10,564 nt of DNA from an uncultured Treponema sp. (GTDB lineage: Bacteria; Spirochaetota; Spirochaetia; Treponematales; Treponemataceae): the NCBI GenBank assembly GCA_905236465.1, contig CAJOQA010000205.1, positions 1 through 10,564 on the forward strand. The letters are read 5' to 3'. Of this stretch, positions 1 through 6,306 are shown one piece after another. Both the position numbers and the translations under genes were made by a program. The notes below the pieces were generated by a model. The model was not told where the DNA came from. It was given only the letters and a program-made list of their open reading frames with translations, and did no database searches. Within the stretch, counting starts at the first letter, position 1. Every line of letters begins with the position of its first letter.

Positions 1-809
1 ACATCCCGCTCGTGGTAGTAGAGCTTTGCAAACTTTGAAGCAACGTCTTCTGCAAGGGCCTGTGTTACCTGCTTACCGGAAGAAGAATCTGTAGACAGAC
101 AGTCTTCAACTACCCAAACAAGGCAGATAGGATCTCCATAAGAACTTGAAGTCCCGTAAGTGTAAGAGGAACTTGTATCCGAAGCATAACCTATGGCTTG
201 CAGGGTTGCAGTTTTAAGGGCGTAGGTGCTTAGGTTAACATCGTTGTCAACATATATTTTTTTAGTCGAAGTACCCACAGTAAAACTACTCACAACAGAA
301 GCGTTGCTTGTGGTAGAGGCTGTCAAGCTGACACCACTTATTGCGCGAGAGGCGGAGGAGCTTTTTATCATGGAAGAAAAATCTTCTTTTGGCACAAAAT
401 GTTTTATTCCGCTAAGAGAAAGGTTATCAGAGTCAACAGAAAATTCTTCTGCAGCAACAACAGATCTGCTGTTTGAATAAGAAGTAGAGATGCCGGTGGC
501 ACTCTGCAGAACCCGGGTGGAAGAAGCAGGAATTGTATAGTTTGAGCTGCCACCGTTAGGGTTGGAATAGGCCGTGTTGTTGTAGTTTACAAAGACTATC
601 TCTTTGCCCAAGACCCCTGAAATACTTATGCTGGTAGAATCCCCTAAGTTCCAAGCAAGATCGCTTTCAGAATAGGTCAGATCTGCTTCTGAAGAGGGGA
701 CATCCCCGCCAAACAGGTTATTTAAGACTGATTCAGCCCCAGGACAGGAAACAAAGATAAAAAGGCCTGCAGAAAAACACAGGGCAGAAAGTGCGTGTGA
801 ACGTTTCAT
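1..809 (-). CDS. Putative secreted lipoprotein, 3' end beyond window (partial)
   Basis: An uninterrupted reading frame runs from an ATG at 807-809 to the left edge, giving at least 269 codons without a stop. A strong GGAGGG ribosome site (813-818) lies 3 bases before the ATG, and a sigma70-type promoter lies further upstream. The N-terminus has a short basic stretch (MKRSH), a hydrophobic core and a cysteine at residue 22 in the context FVSC, a relaxed spirochaete-style lipobox. It is therefore probably lipidated and placed on the cell envelope. The mature part is very rich in Ser, Thr, Asn and Gly (beta-rich, low helix content) up to about residue 230. After that come a hydrophobic strand (CLVWVV) and the start of a helix (ALAEDVASKFAKLYY). 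I do not recognise the family. The layout of a beta-rich N-terminal part followed by a helix-containing domain would suit an extracellular enzyme such as a metallopeptidase, but the diagnostic region is outside the window, so this is only a guess. Confidence 0.8.
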   Translation of the reverse strand, partial: MKRSHALSALCFSAGLFIFVSCPGAESVLNNLFGGDVPSSEADLTYSESDLAWNLGDSTSISISGVLGKEIVFVNYNNTAYSNPNGGSSNYTIPASSTRVLQSATGISTSYSNSRSVVAAEEFSVDSDNLSLSGIKHFVPKEDFSSMIKSSSASRAISGVSLTASTTSNASVVSSFTVGTSTKKIYVDNDVNLSTYALKTATLQAIGYASDTSSSYTYGTSSSYGDPICLVWVVEDCLSTDSSSGKQVTQALAEDVASKFAKLYYHERD

Positions 810-893
810 TTTCCCTCCATAAATAAGAATGTGATATTTCGGCTATGCCTAAACATGACAAGGGCCGTAAGCATGTGGAAATTTAACCCTATT

Positions 894-923
894 ATTTTAA
901 CACGCAAAAATATAATTTGGCAA
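894..923 (-). promoter_or_regulatory. Sigma70-type promoter for the lipoprotein gene
   Basis: On the minus strand a -35 box TTGCCA (918-923) is separated by 18 bp from a -10 box TAAAAT (894-899). Each has one mismatch or a close match to consensus. Transcription would start near 887 and give a leader of about 78 bases before the ATG at 809. The leader carries the GGAGGG ribosome site. Nothing else is evident in the 810-1026 gap apart from the palindromic repeat near 1000. Confidence 0.55.
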
Positions 924-994
924 GAAAAAGACTTGTATAAAACGAATATCTTTTTGTTATAAGTGTGGAGAGATTGTCTGAAAACTAACGGGAG

Positions 995-1020
995 ACCCCG
1001 AAACGAGTTCGGGGTGACAG
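995..1020 (-). repeat. Dispersed palindromic repeat, copy A, after the GH18 gene
   Basis: A perfect 8-bp stem, ACCCCGAA (995-1002) with TTCGGGGT (1008-1015), encloses a 5-base loop. Read on the minus strand it begins CTGTCACCCC, exactly 6 bases after the GH18 stop codon. No U-tract follows directly, so it is not a classical intrinsic terminator, though it could protect the 3' end of the mRNA or stop transcription weakly. It shares its flank and core with the repeats near 5718, 5761 and 10500. Confidence 0.7.
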
Positions 1021-1026
1021 GTTAGG

Positions 1027-2166
1027 CTATTCTGAAATCTTTAGCCAGGACCAGAAGTCTAAGTCTTCCTGCCCTACCCGCCAGAAGCCTACTTTGCGGA
1101 CTCCCTTGTCCTTGTACATGCGGCTACGCTCCACAAGGGAATAGGTGTCGTCAAAGTAGCCAGTAACATTGACTTGTGCGGTAAATTGAAAATAGGGGAT
1201 GCCCTCTTTGCGCTCAACATTTGAAATGCCCTCTTCGCCTAGTATGCGGTTGATGCTCTTGTAGACCCAGGCAGTGCCGTAGTTCTGGTCTTGCCAAGAC
1301 CTGCCGTAAAAGGGAAGGCCCATGACAATTTTGCGCTTAGGTAGAACTTTTACGCAATAGTCCGCAACACGGCGACACCAGTCCATACTTGCGACAGGGC
1401 CTGGCTTACTGCCAGACCAGTGCTCATCGTAAGCCATAACAATTATTCTATCAACTATGGGTTCAATTTTTTCGTAAGGGTAAATATCATCTGCTATAGT
1501 TCGGGTACGAGCTGCAAGCGCTACTGTTAGCATTTTTTCTTCCCCTATACGGTTACGAATTTCTTGTAAAAAACTTATAAAGTTTGCACTATCGCGGGCA
1601 GGAACATTTTCAAAGTCAATTTGTATGCCGTCATAACGTTTACTTTCCCGCTCTATTACATCAAGGATTCCCTTGCGCACATCGTATTTGGGACTTATAG
1701 AAAAGTGGGTTAAGGCCCGCCCCGTAACGGTAAAAACTAGATGCAGTCTGCCGTTAAAGCCCTTTATTTTCTTTGGGTTAGGCACTGAATTTATTTCGCC
1801 GTAAGCATTTACATCTGCGCTAAAGTAGCAAAGGTCTGTAATTGGCATAGAAGGATTCCACTGGTTCTCTCTGCCATCTAAAACATAAGCCCATACTTCT
1901 TCAAATTCAAGGGGATTTCCTTCTGGCATTTTTTTTGCATAAGTAACATTTTGCCGCCCTATTTCTAAAACTGTAGCGGGAACAGCTTCAGTTTGCCCAA
2001 TGTTTACATCAGAATCTTGAATACTTACACCAGGCTGGGCAGGCAGGTCAAATTCTGGAGGAGGCACTAGAAGACTTTCGTCCTTTTTTCCAGAGGCAAG
2101 GGCAGGAAGTGCAAGAACGAAAAATGCAAAAGTTAAGGTAAGTAAAAGACTTATGTTTTTTTTCAA
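1027..2166 (-). CDS. Secreted GH18-family glycosidase, SleL/YaaH-like
   Basis: A 379-residue protein with a Sec signal peptide: MKKN, a hydrophobic stretch to about residue 20, then a likely cut after ALA in PALASG. The rest is a glycoside hydrolase family 18 barrel. The catalytic strand reads YDGIQIDFENV (178-188), with the proton-donor Glu at 186. The second family signature MAYDEHW (244-250) and the late strands MGLPFYGRSW (282-291) and VGFWRVGQED follow in the expected order. Gln replaces the middle Asp of DxxDxDxE, as in the spore cortex-lytic (SleL/YaaH) branch, which cleaves peptidoglycan N-acetylglucosaminyl bonds. The likely role is envelope peptidoglycan turnover in the periplasm; the exact substrate is inference. 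The start is a TTG at 2164-2166, supported by an AGGAGA ribosome site (2173-2178) with 6-base spacing; no ATG suits. It lies 63 bp after ftsK on the same strand, so cotranscription is plausible; I see no convincing promoter in the gap. Confidence 0.88.
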   Translation of the reverse strand: MKKNISLLLTLTFAFFVLALPALASGKKDESLLVPPPEFDLPAQPGVSIQDSDVNIGQTEAVPATVLEIGRQNVTYAKKMPEGNPLEFEEVWAYVLDGRENQWNPSMPITDLCYFSADVNAYGEINSVPNPKKIKGFNGRLHLVFTVTGRALTHFSISPKYDVRKGILDVIERESKRYDGIQIDFENVPARDSANFISFLQEIRNRIGEEKMLTVALAARTRTIADDIYPYEKIEPIVDRIIVMAYDEHWSGSKPGPVASMDWCRRVADYCVKVLPKRKIVMGLPFYGRSWQDQNYGTAWVYKSINRILGEEGISNVERKEGIPYFQFTAQVNVTGYFDDTYSLVERSRMYKDKGVRKVGFWRVGQEDLDFWSWLKISE

Positions 2167-2229
2167 AGAAAATCTCCTTTTTAAGTTTTCTTAAAGTAAT
2201 TAAATATATGAAGCCTCTAAAACTGCATA

Positions 2230-5200
2230 TTAAGGAATGTGTATAACCTCGCGGGGTTTACTGCCATTTGCAGGGCCAACTATTCCACGCTCCTCCATTT
2301 CTTCAACAAGGCGAGCTGCCCTATTGTAACCAATTTTAAGCCTTCTTTGAATGTAAGAAGCGGATGCTTTTCCCGCTTGAACTACAATGTCCAAGGCTTT
2401 ATCGTAAAGGGGGTCTTCTCCGTCCGGATTCATAAGGTCCATTGAATCTCCGCCTTCCTCATCGTCATCGTCAACAAAGATTTCATCGTCAATGTATTCA
2501 GGCTCACCCCATTCCTTTACGGCGTTCACGACATTCTCAACTTCTTGGTCACTTACAAAGGTTCCCTGAATGCGGATTGGGAAGGGGTCGGTTGCAGAAG
2601 CATAAAGCATGTCCCCCTTACCCAAAAGCTTTTCAGCGCCAGTCTGGTCAATGATAATACGGCTGTCTGTTTTACTTGCAACCATAAAGGCTATGCGGCT
2701 TGGGATGTTGGCCTTAATAAGACCAGTGATAACATCTATTGAAGGACGCTGAGTTGCAAGTACTAAATGAATGCCAACTGCACGACTCATTGCTGCTAGG
2801 CGGGCAAGAACGCCTTCTAGCTGCTTACCGGTTGTAGCCATGAGGTCTGCAAACTCATCTATTACAACAATCAGGTAGGGAAGTTTTTCCGTGCAGATGT
2901 GCTTGTCCTCTATCTTTTTGTTATAGGTAGAAATATCGCGGACACCCATGCCATCAAGCAAGGCGTAACGGCGTTCCATTTCGCAAAGACAGTACTGCAG
3001 GGACTGCATGGCTCTTTTTGGTTCCGTTATAACAGGAGTAAGCAAGTGGGGTATGTCATTGTAAAGTTTAAGCTCTACAATTTTAGGGTCTATTAAAATC
3101 ATCTTAACCTGATCGGGACTGCGCTTGTAGAGTATGGAAAGTATCATTGAGTTAACGCAGACAGATTTACCGGCACCAGTTGAACCAGCGATTAAGAGGT
3201 GGGGAGTTTTAACCAAGTCTATGATTTGTGTCTCACCCTGTATGTCCTTACCCAAAATAACTGGAACACCCATCTTTTTCCATTCAGGCCGGTCTTGCTC
3301 AATACATTCACGGAATGAGACTATTGCCCTGTTCTTGTTTGGAACTTCAATGCCAACTGCCCGCTTACCAGGAATAGGCGCTATCATGCGCACTGATGAG
3401 GCGGCAAGCCGTAAGGCTATGTTGTCCTGCAGGGCTACAATGCGGCTCAGTTTTACACCTGGGGCAGGTAACATTTCAAACATCGTAACTACAGGCCCCT
3501 TGCGGATTCCTGTAACATCGGCCTTAATCTTAAACTCATTTAATGTGGCTTCAAGGGACCTTGCCGCCGCCTGTGTTTCATCATCAATTATCCAGTAGGG
3601 GTTTGCATCGTATGCAGTTAAAAGTTCGCTTGAGATTTTATAGGGACCGGCAGGCCTTTTTCGTTCAGGAGGCAGATCTATGGGGTGACTGCCATTATCG
3701 TCTGCAACAAAGGCTGTGGCCCCGCCATTTCTAGAGGAAAGCTGACTTACACTTTGCCTGGCACTTTCAACTTCGTCTTCTGAAACAGTGTCTGTCTCAG
3801 ATTCATCATCTTCTACTAAATCAAATTCATCATCTTCGCCTTCTTCAGTGCCGTCTTGGGAAGGACTATCACTTTCGTCATCTACAAAAGTGTCATCAGA
3901 TGAATTTGCTGAATCTATTAAAAAGGTATCGTCACTTTCATCTTCTGATTCTTCATCAGGAGAATCTTCGTTTTCACTATCTGAATCCTGAAGTTTTTCC
4001 CCCTTTTCTTCCCCTTCATCTGTAATAGAGGCATCAAACATCTTGTCCAAGTCGTCAATGTCGCTTTCGCTTTCTGCGCTATCCATACGGGCAGCAAGGT
4101 TTCCCACAATCTTTGCAGGGGCCAGGGGGGCTACTGCCGGTTCTGGTTCTGGTTCTGGTTCGGGTTCAGAACTTTCGCCTTCTTCGCTTTCTACCTCGGA
4201 TTTTGCATCATTTGCCAAGCGGGCAAAGATTTGGTCTAAGCCACCAAAAATGGCAACAGATTCGCTGTTACGGCTTTTTTCAAGTGCCTGGTCTGCTGCG
4301 GCTAAGATATCAGAACTTTTCTGCTTTTCGCTAACCGGTGCACTTATAGGCTCTGACTTTGGTAAGTAAGACGTGTTCTGACTAGCAAGCGGAGGCTCTG
4401 CTACTGGGGTCGCTTGACTAACAAGTGGTGGCTCAGGAGAAGCGACAGGCTCTACAAGTGGAATCTCTTGGCTAACAGGGGCTGTCTCGGGAGAAGCGAC
4501 TTGTTCTGCAAGAGGGCTATTCTGGCTAACGAGGGGTTGCTCAGGAGAAAGGGCAGGTTCTGCAAGTGCAGCTTCTGTGGAGGTGTCTAAAGTATCGTCT
4601 ATAAAGGGCTCATCAAAATCATTGGAAGAAACAAAAGTTCCTTCATTTACAATTTTGGGAACATATTCGTCTTTCTTAAAGTCCCTGAAAGAAATAGGCT
4701 TACCAGAATCATCTGCAACGATAACCCTTTTTACAGGTGTCTCCTCAACATCTTTTGCATTTTCAGAGTCAGTAACATACACTAAGGCGGCGGTCGCTTT
4801 TCTTTCTTCAGCCTTTTCCTCTGCCTCAATTTTTTCTATATCTACAATATCTATCGGCTCTTCAAAATCATAGTCATCATTTTCTTCTATATCGATATCC
4901 TCGTCTTCAAGGGTATCTTCGCTTTCTGATGAAGGTTCCGGAGAGGGGGCAGCAGAAAAATTCTCTTCAAATTCTAAATCCTCATTTTCTACCTTTTTCT
5001 CTGATTTTGCAAAATTTTCAAGGTCATCAGCAGAAAAATCCCCCTGACTATATGAGAACTTTTCATTTTCATCCTTTTTCTTTAGGTTTCCTGCCAAAAC
5101 TAAGGCTACAAGATATTCTATTGCTACCAAAAAAACTGCTATAGCTAAAAAAATGATAGTCTTTACAGCGGCAATGGCTCCTAAGTCATCTTTTAAAGTG

Positions 5201-5529
5201 GATCTGACCAACTTTTCTGCAAAGACAAGAGTAAAAAAGGGAAACACGCTTATCAGAAGACAAAAGGACCGCTGAACAGACCAATTTGAGGCAAAAAAGA
5301 AAAAGCCCGCGACAAAGAAAAAAACCGGTATTAAAAGGCTGCATATTCCGTAAGCCCCTACCAGGAAGTGACCAAAAGAGGACAAAAGGCTACGCTCACT
5401 TGGGCTTACAGTGCCAAAGTCAAAAAGTCCTAGCAGTATAGATATGCAAAATACCGCTGCCATAATAAAAAGCCCTGCCCCGCAAGAAAGGGGAATAAGC
5501 TTTTCTTTTTCAAAAAAATCTTTATTCAT
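2230..5529 (-). CDS. ftsK: DNA translocase FtsK/SpoIIIE family
   Basis: A 1099-residue septal DNA pump that clears and orients chromosome ends at division. Four hydrophobic segments (about 14-36, 52-80, 86-104, 120-146) anchor the N-terminus. A very long linker (about 150-620) is acidic and Ser/Pro-rich, with an 18-residue tandem repeat (322-387), an EP run (455-464) and a Ser/Asp/Glu tract (482-590). The motor follows: FtsK alpha/beta domain from about 628, Walker A GSTGAGKS (782-789), Walker B LIVVIDEFADL (886-896), and the conserved HLVLATQRPS (921-930). A short acidic spacer (1011-1040) leads to the winged-helix gamma domain (1041-1099), which recognises KOPS-like DNA. All motor residues look intact. 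The ATG start lies after only a weak G-rich ribosome site (GGGTGGGT). The gene diverges from hsp20; a promoter for it is not obvious. Length exceeds the usual 750-900 residues because of the linker. Confidence 0.97.
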   Translation of the reverse strand: MNKDFFEKEKLIPLSCGAGLFIMAAVFCISILLGLFDFGTVSPSERSLLSSFGHFLVGAYGICSLLIPVFFFVAGFFFFASNWSVQRSFCLLISVFPFFTLVFAEKLVRSTLKDDLGAIAAVKTIIFLAIAVFLVAIEYLVALVLAGNLKKKDENEKFSYSQGDFSADDLENFAKSEKKVENEDLEFEENFSAAPSPEPSSESEDTLEDEDIDIEENDDYDFEEPIDIVDIEKIEAEEKAEERKATAALVYVTDSENAKDVEETPVKRVIVADDSGKPISFRDFKKDEYVPKIVNEGTFVSSNDFDEPFIDDTLDTSTEAALAEPALSPEQPLVSQNSPLAEQVASPETAPVSQEIPLVEPVASPEPPLVSQATPVAEPPLASQNTSYLPKSEPISAPVSEKQKSSDILAAADQALEKSRNSESVAIFGGLDQIFARLANDAKSEVESEEGESSEPEPEPEPEPAVAPLAPAKIVGNLAARMDSAESESDIDDLDKMFDASITDEGEEKGEKLQDSDSENEDSPDEESEDESDDTFLIDSANSSDDTFVDDESDSPSQDGTEEGEDDEFDLVEDDESETDTVSEDEVESARQSVSQLSSRNGGATAFVADDNGSHPIDLPPERKRPAGPYKISSELLTAYDANPYWIIDDETQAAARSLEATLNEFKIKADVTGIRKGPVVTMFEMLPAPGVKLSRIVALQDNIALRLAASSVRMIAPIPGKRAVGIEVPNKNRAIVSFRECIEQDRPEWKKMGVPVILGKDIQGETQIIDLVKTPHLLIAGSTGAGKSVCVNSMILSILYKRSPDQVKMILIDPKIVELKLYNDIPHLLTPVITEPKRAMQSLQYCLCEMERRYALLDGMGVRDISTYNKKIEDKHICTEKLPYLIVVIDEFADLMATTGKQLEGVLARLAAMSRAVGIHLVLATQRPSIDVITGLIKANIPSRIAFMVASKTDSRIIIDQTGAEKLLGKGDMLYASATDPFPIRIQGTFVSDQEVENVVNAVKEWGEPEYIDDEIFVDDDDEEGGDSMDLMNPDGEDPLYDKALDIVVQAGKASASYIQRRLKIGYNRAARLVEEMEERGIVGPANGSKPREVIHIP
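4369..4566 (-). repeat. 54-bp tandem repeat inside ftsK, encoding an 18-residue unit
   Basis: Three full units and one shortened unit are visible in the linker: LAEPALSPEQPLVSQNSP (residues 322-339), LAEQVASPETAPVSQEIP (340-357), LVEPVASPEPPLVSQATP (358-375), then VAEPPLASQNTS, which lacks six residues. The units keep the L(A/V)E...SPE...VSQ..P pattern but have diverged in sequence, so the array is not very recent. Being in-frame and Pro/Glu-rich, it should act as an extended, disordered spacer. Copy number could vary among strains. Confidence 0.85.
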
Positions 5530-5586
5530 TTACCCACCCGTATTCTTTCTTTTTTATCGGATTTTTTGCTGACAACCTTAATGGGG

Positions 5587-5601
5587 CAAAATGACACACT
5601 T
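5587..5601 (+). promoter_or_regulatory. Candidate activator site 1 (15-bp direct repeat)
   Basis: CAAAATGACACACTT, identical to the copy at 5662-5676. Its centre is about 245 bp upstream of the predicted hsp20 +1. That distance suits an enhancer-binding protein site, which works through DNA looping. The same sequence also lies about 60 bp before the ftsK start, so an effect on ftsK is possible. The regulator is not identified. Confidence 0.45.
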
Positions 5602-5661
5602 TTTAAGATTTTTGCTTGGATAAATTTTCCTTCCCCTCTTTTTATTGCTAAAAAACTGAGT

Positions 5662-5676
5662 CAAAATGACACACTT
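5662..5676 (+). promoter_or_regulatory. Candidate activator site 2 (15-bp direct repeat)
   Basis: A second exact copy of CAAAATGACACACTT, exactly 75 bp from the first (about seven helical turns) and about 170 bp before the predicted hsp20 +1. Here the site also extends into local dyads: GTCA-AAA-TGAC on its left side and ACAC-TT-GTGT on its right side. These are the kind of symmetry expected for a dimeric activator. A binding function is inferred, not shown. Confidence 0.45.
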
Positions 5677-5717
5677 GTGTATTAAATAGCAGTCACCCTA
5701 AAGTGACATGTACCGTT

Positions 5718-5738
5718 CCCCTGAACTTGGTTCAGGGG
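5718..5738 (+). repeat. Dispersed palindromic repeat, copy B
   Basis: A perfect 9-bp stem, CCCCTGAAC (5718-5726) with GTTCAGGGG (5730-5738), and a 3-base loop, followed by CTAT. It belongs to the same family as copies A, C and D. It lies in opposite orientation to copy C, so the two CTAT tails face each other across about 20 bp. Confidence 0.7.
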
Positions 5739-5760
5739 CTATCCACAAAAAAACGCATAG

Positions 5761-5781
5761 ATTCCGAAATGAATTCGGAAT
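5761..5781 (-). repeat. Dispersed palindromic repeat, copy C
   Basis: An 8-bp perfect stem, ATTCCGAA (5761-5768) with TTCGGAAT (5774-5781). On the minus strand it reads GTCATTCCGAA...TTCGGAATCTATG, matching the family pattern GTCA(C/T)(C/T)C...CTAT. A T-run follows on the plus strand within 10 bases (about 5790-5799), so the pair could also stop plus-strand transcripts entering from the ftsK side before they reach the hsp20 promoter. Confidence 0.65.
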
Positions 5782-5811
5782 GACCTTAGTTTTTTTTTTC
5801 AGAAAAAAAAG

Positions 5812-5828
5812 TTGGCACGCTTTCTGCT
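5812..5828 (+). promoter_or_regulatory. Sigma54 (RpoN) -24/-12 promoter for hsp20
   Basis: TTGGCACG (5812-5819), four bases, then CTGCT (5824-5828) matches the -24/-12 consensus TTGGCACG-N4-TTGCW with one mismatch. The invariant GG (5814-5815) and GC (5826-5827) are spaced exactly as RpoN requires. Transcription would begin near 5839, leaving a leader of about 57 bases with the GGAGGT site. Sigma54 transcription needs an AAA+ activator, and candidate sites lie upstream. Treponemes are known to carry rpoN. Confidence 0.75.
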
Positions 5829-5895
5829 ATATGTTAAGTGTCAGGAAAATAAATCCTAACAAAAAAATACATACAAGACCACGGAGGTAATTAAT

Positions 5896-6306
5896 ATGAC
5901 AGAACTTTCAATTTTTGATCCATTCTTTACAGGTAACAACTGCTTCTTCCCTGAGCACTACACTCGTAGGTCAGCAGTACCAAACACTGATGTTCAGGAA
6001 ACACAAAAAAGCTACATCCTTACTATGGATCTTCCAGGCCTTAGCCAGGACGATGTTGAAATCAGCTTAAAAGACAACATCCTTACAATTGAGTCTGCAA
6101 AGGCAAAAGAAGAAGAAAAAGAGGAAAAAAAGATTAACTGGCTCCTACATGAAAGAGTTAGGTCAGAATTTAAGAGAACTTTCACCATGCCACGGGACAT
6201 TAATCCTGAAGCTATAAGCGCAACATTCAAGAATGGGGTGCTTACAATCACAGTAGACCGCAAAGCTGACTGCGCAGAAAGAAAGATTTCAATTCAAGCT
6301 GCTTAA
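5896..6306 (+). CDS. hsp20: Small heat-shock protein, Hsp20/alpha-crystallin family
   Basis: A 136-residue ATP-independent holdase chaperone that forms oligomers and binds unfolding proteins in the cytoplasm. A short N-terminal arm rich in Phe (SIFDPFF) precedes the alpha-crystallin domain (about 30-125), with the typical strand YILTMDLPGLSQDDVEI (40-56), a Lys/Glu-rich loop (69-79) and the signature FKNGVLTITV (111-120). The C-terminal IXI oligomer motif is ISI (131-133). The ATG has an ideal GGAGGT ribosome site 7 bases upstream. It is the only plus-strand gene between ftsK and the transporter and stands alone, under a sigma54-like promoter. The control is unusual, since small heat-shock genes more often use sigma32, CIRCE/HrcA or ROSE elements, none of which I see here. 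The stop codon overlaps the end of the convergent trmH gene by 18 bp. Confidence 0.95.
   Translation: MTELSIFDPFFTGNNCFFPEHYTRRSAVPNTDVQETQKSYILTMDLPGLSQDDVEISLKDNILTIESAKAKEEEKEEKKINWLLHERVRSEFKRTFTMPRDINPEAISATFKNGVLTITVDRKADCAERKISIQAA

Larger units (their letters stand above)
5530..5895. other. 366-bp divergent control region between ftsK and hsp20
   Basis: No credible gene lies here. From left to right it holds the weak ftsK ribosome site, two copies of the 15-bp repeat CAAAATGACACACTT (5587-5601 and 5662-5676), an inverted pair GTCAC-N6-GTGAC (about 5692-5707), two palindromic repeats (5718-5738 and 5761-5781), a T-run (about 5790-5799), a -24/-12 promoter (5812-5828) and the hsp20 ribosome site GGAGGT (5883-5888). 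The order of distal repeats, a gap, then a sigma54 promoter is the usual architecture of an enhancer-dependent gene. Confidence 0.7.

Noticed and set aside
226..480. 84-codon plus-strand frame antisense to the lipoprotein
   Set aside because: The minus-strand frame continues open on both sides with promoter, ribosome site and signal peptide; the plus frame has none of these.
995..1020. Copy A palindrome as a classical intrinsic terminator
   Set aside because: The stem is good, but no U-tract follows in the direction of GH18 transcription.
2180..2195. Small inverted repeat TTTAAG-TTTT-CTTAAA before the GH18 gene
   Set aside because: Six AT-rich pairs give a very weak hairpin; likely chance in an AT-rich gap.
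3134..3598. 154-codon plus-strand frame inside ftsK
   Set aside because: It is antisense to the conserved FtsK motor domain; its composition follows from the opposite-strand codons and it has no ribosome site.
3745..3775. GGCAC sequence inside ftsK as another sigma54 promoter
   Set aside because: No GC follows at the required 12-bp distance and the site is inside coding sequence.
4138..4167. Hexanucleotide run (GGTTCT) as a possible phase-variable tract
   Set aside because: A change by one 6-base unit keeps the reading frame, so it would alter only the EP spacer length in FtsK and not switch expression.
5708..5890. 60-codon plus-strand reading frame upstream of hsp20
   Set aside because: It reads through both palindromic repeats and the -24/-12 promoter, lacks a ribosome site and has no protein-like composition.
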